A stretch of 64,000 nucleotides of DNA from Brevibacterium ravenspurgense (GTDB taxonomy: Bacteria > Actinomycetota > Actinomycetes > Actinomycetales > Brevibacteriaceae), in contig NZ_LQQC01000004.1 of assembly GCF_001584615.1 (NCBI RefSeq), positions 1-64,000 of the forward strand, given 5' to 3'. The position numbers and the translations under genes were made by a program. Positions within the stretch are counted from its first letter, which is position 1; each line of letters opens with the position of its first letter. This document shows, one piece after another, positions 56,963 through 64,000 of this stretch. The notes under the pieces were generated by a model that did not search any database, was not told where the DNA came from, and saw nothing but the letters and a program-made list of their open reading frames with translations.

Positions 56963-57781
56963 GTGCATGATTGCGTTTCTCCTTTTGACCTCAGCCGCTT
57001 CAGCGAAGCCTGGAGCCTGGAAAGCCGGTTGCCTCAGCCGGACATCGAGTGGTCGGAGAAAACCGGCTCGACCAACGACGACCTCGTTGCAGCCGTAGAA
57101 AGCGGAAGTGCGGCACCCTTCAGCATTATCGGCACGGATCATCAGCAGGCCGGCCGCGGCCGCCTGTCGCGCACGTGGACGACACCTCCGAACACGTGTC
57201 TGACCTTTTCCATTGCCGTTCCAGTGCCGTCGACAGTCGCCGCGGACGACCTCGGCTGGATTCCGCTCATCACGGGCCGCGCTGTTGTTGACGCTCTGCG
57301 CGCCGAGGGAGTTCCGGCCGAACTCAAGTGGCCCAACGACGTCCTCATCCGCGACTGCAAGCTCGTCGGCATCCTCACTCGGATTGTCATCGGAGCTGAC
57401 GGCGAAAAGACAGTCGTCATCGGCACCGGCATCAATGTGCACCTCGCACAGGACGACCTTCCGGTTGAGACCGCCACGTCGCTGCTCGTTGAGGGCTTCG
57501 AGTTCAGCCGCGAAGCGCTCCTGGCCGCTGTTGTCAGCCGACTGCGCGAGGCCCTGGACTCGGCGTTCAGCCGCCCGGCGGTCGGAACAGCAGAATTCTG
57601 TGCGGACATGTCCGCCTCCATGGCCACCATTGGCCGCGACGTTCGGGTTGAACTGCCCGGCCAGGAACCCCTCACCGCGCGGGCGGTTGGCCTTGACAAG
57701 CACGGCGGACTCGTCATTGAAACCGCTGAGGGCCTGCAGACCGTCACCGCCGGGGATGTCATACACGCGAGGCTGCTGTGA
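56963..57781 (+). CDS. birA: Biotin--[acetyl-CoA-carboxylase] ligase
   Basis: 272 residues. It attaches biotin to the carrier subunit of biotin enzymes. EKTGSTNDDL, GRGRLSR (64-70, biotinyl-AMP loop), LKWPNDVLI and VIGTGINVHLA match group I BirA; there is no N-terminal DNA-binding domain, so it is not a repressor. The frame is open upstream, but the GTG 6 nt after TACAGT is chosen. GTGA overlap with the cyclase gene (57778-57781). Confidence 0.93.
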   Translation: MHDCVSPFDLSRFSEAWSLESRLPQPDIEWSEKTGSTNDDLVAAVESGSAAPFSIIGTDHQQAGRGRLSRTWTTPPNTCLTFSIAVPVPSTVAADDLGWIPLITGRAVVDALRAEGVPAELKWPNDVLIRDCKLVGILTRIVIGADGEKTVVIGTGINVHLAQDDLPVETATSLLVEGFEFSREALLAAVVSRLREALDSAFSRPAVGTAEFCADMSASMATIGRDVRVELPGQEPLTARAVGLDKHGGLVIETAEGLQTVTAGDVIHARLL

Positions 57782-59148
57782 CCGAACCTGATCCGCGCAC
57801 TCGAGCTCTGCCGCAGATCAACGAGCACACCGTTTTCTCACGGCCGGACGCACCATGGAACCGCGACGCTGCGGCAACAACCGAAATCCAGCGGATTGCC
57901 GAAACCTCCGAAGAGTTCAGTTCGAGCTTCCAGGAAGAGCGCGCACGCGCCAACGCGCGGTCTTCCGATGACTCCAGCGTCTCTGAACTGCGCGACCGCC
58001 TGGAGTTTTCGCAAGGACTGGCGGACGACCCCAACCCGCCGACAGAAGCGGTACCGGACCTTTTGGACAACCCGGAGCTCATCGAGCAGCGCATACAGCG
58101 ACTGCGCGCGGCGGCGTCGCTGCTGGAAGAACAGCTGCTGGGCGGCAAACGGGTCCTGACCAGACGCGAAGTAGCCCAGCTGGCAGGTGTTTCCACTGTG
58201 TCTGCCAAGAAGTTCTGGCGCGCCCTCGGCCTGCCAATCGCAGAAGAGGGCACACCTGCCTTCACGATTCGCGATGTCAATGCACTGGCCGAAATGGCTG
58301 ATCTTGTGGCGCGCAACATGGTGGACGAAGAGACCGCGGTGGCGCTCGCTCGCGCCATCGGCCAGACCACCGACCGTCTGGTGGTGTGGCAGATGGAGAC
58401 GGTTGTCGAATACCTCGCTGAATCACGCCAGCTGGATGAGCGTCAGGCGCGCGCGGTTGCGCTGAGCCTGTTTGAGCAGATCCTGCCGTCGCTGGAAAAG
58501 GTCATGCTGTACGCGTGGAAGCACAACATGGCCAACGTCTTCGGCCGGCTCAACGTGAACCTGGGCGACGACGCCGGTCCCGGCGGCAAGAACGCCGGCC
58601 AGCCAGGTTTCTATGATTCAGCCATGCCGCTTGCCCGCGGAATCGGCTTTGTCGACCTCGTGTCGTTTACCCGACTATCGCAGCAGATGGAGCCCAGGCA
58701 GCTTGCCAGCCTGGTCAAGCGCTTCCAAACCCTGTGCTACAACATCGTGACCGCCGGCGGCGGCCGTGTCATCAAAACCGTTGGCGACGAAGTGTTCTTC
58801 GCCGCCGAAACTCCGCGTTCGGGTGCCGAGATCTCAGTGCGGCTCATGGAGCGCATCACCGAAGACCCTGACCTGCCGAAAGCCCGCGTGGGCTTTTCAT
58901 GGGGCAAGGTCCTGTCCCGCCTGGGCGACATCTTCGGTTCGACCGTCAACCTGGCAGCCCGCCTGACTTCAATCGGCGAACCCGGAACGGTCACCACCGA
59001 CTGGGAAACCTCGTCCGTCATTGCGCAGACGGAGGCCTATGAGTTCTCCAATCGCCGCACCGTGAGCCTGCAGGGACTGGGCGATATTACGATCGTCGAC
59101 ATGCACCGCGGTCAGGCACCGCGCATGGTCGTCGACGTCGAACCCTGA
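57778..59148 (+). CDS. Class III adenylate cyclase with Rv1264-like regulatory N-terminus
   Basis: 456 residues. The C-terminal catalytic domain (~285-450) has every key residue of class III cyclases: metal-binding Asp293 and Asp337, substrate-binding Lys333 and Asp384, Asn391 and transition-state Arg395 in DIFGSTVNLAARL. Lys/Asp predict ATP rather than GTP. Residues ~95-265 form a helical regulatory region with an HTH-like part (LTRREVAQLAGVSTVSAKKFW) resembling the pH-responsive Rv1264 type. It overlaps birA by GTGA, so it is co-expressed with biotin ligase. Confidence 0.9.
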   Translation: MTEPDPRTRALPQINEHTVFSRPDAPWNRDAAATTEIQRIAETSEEFSSSFQEERARANARSSDDSSVSELRDRLEFSQGLADDPNPPTEAVPDLLDNPELIEQRIQRLRAAASLLEEQLLGGKRVLTRREVAQLAGVSTVSAKKFWRALGLPIAEEGTPAFTIRDVNALAEMADLVARNMVDEETAVALARAIGQTTDRLVVWQMETVVEYLAESRQLDERQARAVALSLFEQILPSLEKVMLYAWKHNMANVFGRLNVNLGDDAGPGGKNAGQPGFYDSAMPLARGIGFVDLVSFTRLSQQMEPRQLASLVKRFQTLCYNIVTAGGGRVIKTVGDEVFFAAETPRSGAEISVRLMERITEDPDLPKARVGFSWGKVLSRLGDIFGSTVNLAARLTSIGEPGTVTTDWETSSVIAQTEAYEFSNRRTVSLQGLGDITIVDMHRGQAPRMVVDVEP

Positions 59149-59199
59149 GATCGAGCTTTGACGGTCGGCTGAGCGTGCCCCGTCAGAGCCCAGGCTCCG

Positions 59200-61836
59200 T
59201 CAGAACAGCTGTTCGTCGTCGTGGGACACAATGACGCCGCTGTCGTCATCCTTGTCCCGGCCGATCCGCGCGTAGCGGTCGTCGTCGCTGAAATCAGGTG
59301 CGCCCGCAGCGCCCTTGGCTGTGCTCTTGGCACCGCTCTTCGCGGCTTCTCCACCACCGGCGGGTGCGGTTCCCTCTGCCGAGGTGCCGTCGGCTGCCGC
59401 TGGATCTGCGGCAATGCCGGTGCGCGGCAGGGTGCCGATCGCATCGATCCGGCCTTCAACGGGAGCGCCCGAACCGTCGCGGCGAGACAGCTCGTCCGGC
59501 AGTGCGCGTGCACCGCCGGTCTTGGCGGCCGCCTGCGGGTTGGGTCCGGCAAAGGCTGTTACGAGCTCGGTTTCGTCCTTGAGGAAGCGGTGGCTGCGCA
59601 TACCCGCGGTGGCACGTCCCTTGGCAGGGAAGTCCGACAGCAGGGAGACCTTGACGGATTCGGTTTCCTCGCCGTTGAAGTTCACGCCCTTGGCAATCGT
59701 CACAACCCGGTTTTCCACGGCTGGGTCGACAACGCTGAAGCTGATGACCTCGATGTCCTTCGGCAGGCGAATGCCCGCGACACCGCCAGCACCGGGCCCC
59801 TGTGCGCGAACGGCGTCGAGGGTGAAGGTGAGCAGATTGCCCGCCTGGGTGATGAACACGGCAGATCCGTCATCGAGGTTGGGCAGCTGGCCGGCGCCCA
59901 CGACGGTGTCTTTGCCCTTGAGCGCAATGATGTCCCACACGTCGCGGTTGTTCGGGATCTCACCTGCGGCAACGCGTTTGACCACGCCCAAGCGTGTGCC
60001 GAGCACCACCTCGGCAGTGGGGTCGATAAGGGTGATGACCTGTTCTCCGCGTTCGAGCTCGATGAAGTCGGTGATCTTCACCCCGCCCGACAGCACGGGG
60101 CGGGTGGCCTGGTCCGGCAGGGACGGCAGGTTGATGATGTCGATCTTGTGCACCCGCCCCTTGTTCGTCAGAGCACCCAGGGATCCGCGGGTGCTCGAGG
60201 GGATCTGCGCGATGAGAGCGTCGTTGGCAGCCCTGCGGCCGGTGGCTGACAGTTCGCCGGCTGTTGCCGTCCGGGCGATCTTCCCGGTGGTGGACATGAG
60301 CACCCAGCAGGGTTCGTCGGCCACCTGCAGGTTCTTGCCCTTCTTGCGGCCGGCGGCCTTGATCTCCTTGAGGCTGCCCTCAACGAGCACCGTGCGGCGG
60401 CCGGTGTCAAGAGCCTCCGCGGTCTCTTCGAGCTCATCCGACACGAGGGTCTTCAGACGGTGTTCGTCGCCGAGGATCTCCCGCAGGTCTTCGATCGTGG
60501 CCTGCAGTTCGTCGCGCTCAGCTTCGAGTTCAATGCGGGAGAACTTCGTCAGGCGGCGCAGCTGCAGGTCGAGGATGTAGGTCGCCTGGATTTCGGAGAG
60601 GTCGAAGACGTCCATCAGCCGGGTGCGCGCCTGTGCGGCATCGTCAGAGGAGCGGATCAGCTGGACGACCTCGTCGATGTCGAGGATCGCAACGAGCAGA
60701 CCCTCCACTAGGTGCAGGCGGTCGAGTGCTTTCTGCAGGCGGAATTCACTGCGGCGGCGGATGACGTCGATCCGGTGGGCAATGAACACCTCGAGCAGGG
60801 CCTTCAGCCCCAGGGTTCGGGGACGGCCGTCCACCAGGCAGACGTTGTTGATGCCGAAGGAGTCTTCCATCGGGGTCAGGCGGTACAGCTCTTCGAGAAC
60901 AGCTTCCGGGTTGAAGCCGGACTTGATGCCGATGACCAGGCGCAGGCCGTGCTTGCGGTCAGAGTAGTCATCAACCGAGCTGATGCCCTGCAGCTTTTTG
61001 GCCTGGACGTTGTCCTTGATCTTCTCGATGACCTTTTCGGGGCCCACAAGGTAGGGAAGTTCGGTCACGGTGATGCCACGGCGACGCGGCGTGATGTTCT
61101 CAAACTTCACGGTTGCGCGAGTGCGGAAGGTGCCGCGGCCGGTTTCGTAGGCATCCCGCACACCCGACAGGCCGATGATCCGGCCGCCTGTCGGCAGGTC
61201 CGGACCCGGGACGAAGCGCATGAGCTCATCCAGGGATGCGTCGGGGTTGAAGATCAGGTGGCGGGCGGCGGCGATGACTTCGCCGGGATTGTGCGGGGCC
61301 ATGTTGGTGGCCATGCCGACCGCAATGCCGGAGGCCCCGTTGACCAGCAGGTTCGGCAGTGCGCTGGGCAGCGCTTCGGGCTGAGTGAGTGAACCGTCGT
61401 AGTTCGGCACAGTGTTGACGGTGTCTTCGTCCAGGTTGCGCAGCATATGCATGGCCGCTTGGTCCAGCCTGGCCTCCGTGTAGCGGGGAGCCGCGGGGCC
61501 GTCGTCAAGCGAACCGAAGTTGCCGTGGCCGTCGACAAGCGGGACGCGCATGACAAAGGATTGAGCCATGCGCACCAGCGCGTCGTAGATGGCGGTGTCG
61601 GAGTGCGGGTGCAGCTTGCCCATGACATCGCCGACAATGCGCGAGGACTTGACGTAGGGGCGGTCGGGGCGCAGCCCCATTTCCGACATTTGGTAGAGAA
61701 TGCGGCGCTGGACGGGTTTGAGGCCGTCGCGAGCATCCGGCAGCGCGCGGGAGTAGATGACCGAGTACGCGTATTCGAGGAACGACGTCTCCATTTCCTG
61801 GGTGACATCGATATCGACGATCTGACCGTCGGTCAC
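59200..61836 (-). CDS. DNA topoisomerase (ATP-hydrolysing) subunit A, GyrA/ParC-like
   Basis: 878 residues. Type IIA breakage-rejoining subunit: [26 protein letters not shown], catalytic Tyr119 in APRYTEARL, then coiled coil and a six-bladed C-terminal domain. The canonical GyrA box is not seen; instead RAAND and GxxT-like turns occur, so ParC or a second GyrA is as likely as housekeeping GyrA. The quinolone-region motif reads HPHSD (76-80) where GyrA/ParC normally have HPHGD. A ~90-residue Ala/Gly/Asp-rich tail carries an oligomer copy (59380-59389). GTG start with GGAGG. Confidence 0.92.
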   Translation of the reverse strand: MTDGQIVDIDVTQEMETSFLEYAYSVIYSRALPDARDGLKPVQRRILYQMSEMGLRPDRPYVKSSRIVGDVMGKLHPHSDTAIYDALVRMAQSFVMRVPLVDGHGNFGSLDDGPAAPRYTEARLDQAAMHMLRNLDEDTVNTVPNYDGSLTQPEALPSALPNLLVNGASGIAVGMATNMAPHNPGEVIAAARHLIFNPDASLDELMRFVPGPDLPTGGRIIGLSGVRDAYETGRGTFRTRATVKFENITPRRRGITVTELPYLVGPEKVIEKIKDNVQAKKLQGISSVDDYSDRKHGLRLVIGIKSGFNPEAVLEELYRLTPMEDSFGINNVCLVDGRPRTLGLKALLEVFIAHRIDVIRRRSEFRLQKALDRLHLVEGLLVAILDIDEVVQLIRSSDDAAQARTRLMDVFDLSEIQATYILDLQLRRLTKFSRIELEAERDELQATIEDLREILGDEHRLKTLVSDELEETAEALDTGRRTVLVEGSLKEIKAAGRKKGKNLQVADEPCWVLMSTTGKIARTATAGELSATGRRAANDALIAQIPSSTRGSLGALTNKGRVHKIDIINLPSLPDQATRPVLSGGVKITDFIELERGEQVITLIDPTAEVVLGTRLGVVKRVAAGEIPNNRDVWDIIALKGKDTVVGAGQLPNLDDGSAVFITQAGNLLTFTLDAVRAQGPGAGGVAGIRLPKDIEVISFSVVDPAVENRVVTIAKGVNFNGEETESVKVSLLSDFPAKGRATAGMRSHRFLKDETELVTAFAGPNPQAAAKTGGARALPDELSRRDGSGAPVEGRIDAIGTLPRTGIAADPAAADGTSAEGTAPAGGGEAAKSGAKSTAKGAAGAPDFSDDDRYARIGRDKDDDSGVIVSHDDEQLF

Positions 61837-61877
61837 GCGGCTTCCTCCTTGTGCAGCGGCTGTGCCATCAGGAGGTC

Positions 61878-61883
61878 AGTGTA
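61878..61883 (-). promoter_or_regulatory. Possible -10 box TACACT of the topoisomerase gene
   Basis: TACACT on the minus strand would start transcription ~35 nt before the GTG at 61836; a GGAGG site is present, so this gene is not leaderless. Confidence 0.4.
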
Positions 61884-61962
61884 GCGCTCAGCAGGGCAGA
61901 AACCGCTGATTTCACGGTCGCCGCGTCGGCTGAGCGCGCTTAAGCGTCAGTCAGTCGGCGGT

Positions 61963-64000
61963 TCACATCCTGCGGCGCAGAGTGTCCATGCGGTCTGCAT
62001 CAGCCGCCAGCTGAATGCGGGCCGACAGGAGGTAGCTCTTATCGGTGGTGATCATAATTGGGCGGATTTCAATGCTGCGGATGACGGGGAACTCGTCAAC
62101 CAGCGCCGCCAGGCGCAGCAGGATCTCTTCGGCCGGTTCGACGTTGGCCACCGGCAGGCCCTTGTAGCCGAACAGACGAGGTGAGGCTCCCGGAGTGCGC
62201 ACCATGTTGCGGGCATCGAGGTCGGTCAGGGGAGCGACCCGGTGGGCAACATCGTCCAGCAGCTCGGTGGAGTCACCGGCAAGGGAGAACGACACCATGG
62301 GCCCCAGCAGCGGGTCCTCGCCGGCGCGGATGACGCACCCGACACCCGCCGGCGCCATCGCCTGCACGTCGATGCGGCGGTCGTCATCGTCATCGAGCGA
62401 TTGCGCGATGACCTCGGCGATGCCGTTCCAGTCGCCCACGAGCTCCGCCTCGTTCTGAATGGCAAGGCGCACCCCGCCGAACTCAAAGCGGTGACGCAGC
62501 TTCCTGTGGACAGCCTTCAGCGCTACCGGATAGCCGATCTTCGCGGCGGCCGCCTTGGCCTCTTCGACAGTCGAGGTGGATATATAGGGCAGCACGTCGA
62601 TGCCGTAGGCGCCCAGAAGAGCGTGCGCGGCCTCATCAGTCATGGTCACCCTGGGCGAATCGGCTTCCGCCAGGCTGCTTTCGATGATCCGGCGGGCTTC
62701 GCGAACCTTCAGGTCTGTGAAGATCGGGTAGTGGCCGTGATCGGACTTCTTGTACACCGCGTACTCGGTTGCCCGGGCAAGCGCCCACACGGCAGCTTCG
62801 GGACCGCCGTAGGACGGGACGACGTGCTTGGTGCGCTCGCCGTCGGCAGACCGGGTGTAGGACGTGAGCATTTCGTCCTTGCCGTACACCCCGAGGAAGC
62901 ACGCGACCGTGGTCTTGCCCGACTGGGCTGCTGCATCCGCAATGGCCTGCGCCATCTGGGATGACGAAACACTGGGGGAAGGCGTGATGATGACGACAAC
63001 CGAATGCACGTGCGGGTTGGCGTACACCTGCCGCAGCTGAGCTTCGAAGTCATCGACCGTGGCCTCCGGGTGCATGGACACCGGGGCGGTGCCGAGCTTC
63101 AGCCCTTCTGCGCGCACACACTGTTCGACAAGTGTTGACAGCGCTGCGGAGTTGCCCACAATGCCCACGCGCTTGCCGTCCGGCAGCGGCTGCGTGTCGA
63201 ACACCTGCGCAATGTCGTACATCTGGCTGACCGAGCGGGCGCGAATAACACCCGCCTGCGCAAGAACCTGATCCATGGCGCTGGCAGACAGGGACGACAC
63301 GCGCACCGCGTGACCCGGCGGGAGCTCACCTCCGGTGAGATCGGACTTGATGACGATGACGGGCTTATTGCGGGTGACCCTGCGGGCAATACGCGAGAAC
63401 TTTCGCGGATTGCCGATCGATTCGAGGTACAGGCACACGACGTTCGTGGCGGGATCTTCCTGCCAGTACTGCATCATGTCGTTGCCCGACAAGTCCGCAC
63501 GGTTGCCGGCAGACACAAAAGTCGAAATGCCGATGCCGCGCTCGCGGGCAGCCGCCAGCATTGCCGTGCCCAGAGCACCCGACTGGCTGAACACGCCCAC
63601 GTGGCCGGGATCGGGCAGGAACGGCGACAGTGAAGCGTTGAGGTCAACTTCGGGGTCGGAGTTGAGAACACCAAAGGAGTTTGGGCCGATCAGGCGCATG
63701 CCCCACGTGCGGGCGGTGGTGAGCACCTGCTCCTGCAGTCGCGCACCCTCTTCTGAAGTCTCCGCAAAACCAGAGGAGACCACGACAACGCCCTTGACGC
63801 CTCGTTCCGCGCAGTCGCGGACAACCTGGGGGACAGAGACAGCAGGGACCGCGATGACGGCGACATCGATGTCGCCCTCAATCTGATCCAAGCTCGACAC
63901 GGTGGGCAGGCCCGCAACCTCGGAAGCCTCCGGGTGGACGATGTTGAGCCGACCCCGGAAGCCGCCGGCAGTCAGATTGCGCAGCAGCAGATTGCCGATC
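61963..64000 (-). CDS. CoA-ligase-like/protein acetyltransferase (Pat-type), N-terminus outside window
   Basis: At least 678 residues are encoded up to the window edge with the frame still open; an internal GTG at 63900 lies inside the CoA-binding domain, so the true start is beyond 64000. Order: CoA-binding Rossmann (AGGFRGRLNIVHP), succinyl-CoA ligase-like (FSQSGALGTAM; GNSAALSTL) and a C-terminal ATP-grasp (LGAYGIDVLPY, YPVALKAVH). At the place of the catalytic His loop of ADP-forming acyl-CoA synthetases it has PPGHAVRVSSL, as in actinobacterial GNAT-fused members. A GNAT domain is therefore expected outside the window. Confidence 0.85.
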   Translation of the reverse strand, partial: IGNLLLRNLTAGGFRGRLNIVHPEASEVAGLPTVSSLDQIEGDIDVAVIAVPAVSVPQVVRDCAERGVKGVVVVSSGFAETSEEGARLQEQVLTTARTWGMRLIGPNSFGVLNSDPEVDLNASLSPFLPDPGHVGVFSQSGALGTAMLAAARERGIGISTFVSAGNRADLSGNDMMQYWQEDPATNVVCLYLESIGNPRKFSRIARRVTRNKPVIVIKSDLTGGELPPGHAVRVSSLSASAMDQVLAQAGVIRARSVSQMYDIAQVFDTQPLPDGKRVGIVGNSAALSTLVEQCVRAEGLKLGTAPVSMHPEATVDDFEAQLRQVYANPHVHSVVVIITPSPSVSSSQMAQAIADAAAQSGKTTVACFLGVYGKDEMLTSYTRSADGERTKHVVPSYGGPEAAVWALARATEYAVYKKSDHGHYPIFTDLKVREARRIIESSLAEADSPRVTMTDEAAHALLGAYGIDVLPYISTSTVEEAKAAAAKIGYPVALKAVHRKLRHRFEFGGVRLAIQNEAELVGDWNGIAEVIAQSLDDDDDRRIDVQAMAPAGVGCVIRAGEDPLLGPMVSFSLAGDSTELLDDVAHRVAPLTDLDARNMVRTPGASPRLFGYKGLPVANVEPAEEILLRLAALVDEFPVIRSIEIRPIMITTDKSYLLSARIQLAADADRMDTLRRRM

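Noticed and set aside
63898-63900. GTG at 63900 as start of the CoA-ligase-like gene
   Set aside because: The reading frame continues to the window edge with typical CoA-binding sequence (RGRLNIVHPEASEVAGLP), so the gene is truncated by the window, not started there.

Overview
The window is GC-rich actinobacterial chromosome. Gene content and order support this: DUF3039, DUF501, DUF2017, DUF6350 and DUF3017 proteins; a ppk2, ino1, divIC/ftsB, pncB-clpS and accD-birA set; many GTG starts; and a -10 box lying 6-8 nt in front of the start codon at about a dozen genes (leaderless transcription). Several blocks match gene orders I remember from Mycobacterium tuberculosis (pncB1-clpS-Rv1332 / Rv1339-rphA-rdgB; perM-purN-purH; glmU-prs-rplY-pth, mfd-mazG-eno-divIC-DUF501-ppx; birA/accD5-accE5). 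The set is smaller than in mycobacteria, and a member of the Actinomycetales (Actinomyces-like) is a reasonable but unproven guess.

Layout. 1-300: 3' end of a 5S rRNA and its terminators. 0.3-3.7 kb: a small, less GC-rich catabolic island (MHS transporter, N-carbamoylsarcosine amidase, divergent IclR regulator). 3.7-10.8 kb: flavin reductase, DUF3039 plus helicase, then pncB // clpS-DUF2017-MBL phosphodiesterase-like-rph-rdgB. 10.9-18.3 kb: a Pro/Ala-rich membrane protein, DUF6350, a metal-resistance insertion (cadD-cmtR), purN-purH-DUF3017. 18.3-21.2 kb: pcrA and a small membrane protein. 21.3-36.6 kb: a long housekeeping block: tRNA-Gln, glmU, prs, rplY, pth, rhomboid, mfd, mazG, eno, divIC, DUF501, ppx, an orphan mycosin-like subtilase and ndh. 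36.7-45.5 kb: a repeat-rich spacer with an odd tRNA-Leu(UAA), ppk2, two membrane proteins, hrpA and a small membrane protein. 45.5-55.1 kb: prfC, ino1, two tandem DadA-like oxidases, a Bax-inhibitor-like protein, a DUF885 peptidase and an MFS exporter. 55.1-64 kb: accE-accD // birA-adenylate cyclase, a second gyrase/topoisomerase A subunit, and a CoA-ligase-like/acetyltransferase gene running off the end.

Most of the window is core metabolism, nucleic-acid maintenance and cell-envelope functions in short translationally coupled operons (ATGA/GTGA overlaps). cAMP can be both made (class III cyclase) and possibly degraded (Rv1339-like MBL enzyme) by genes in the window. No phage, transposon, CRISPR array or complete new defence system was seen. 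The most unexpected signals are non-genic: a strongly over-represented oligomer CGAGGTGCCG on both strands in coding and non-coding DNA, a recurring leaderless promoter layout, 5'-terminal hairpin leaders (ino1, eno, dadA2), and a repeated unit beside the tRNA-Leu.
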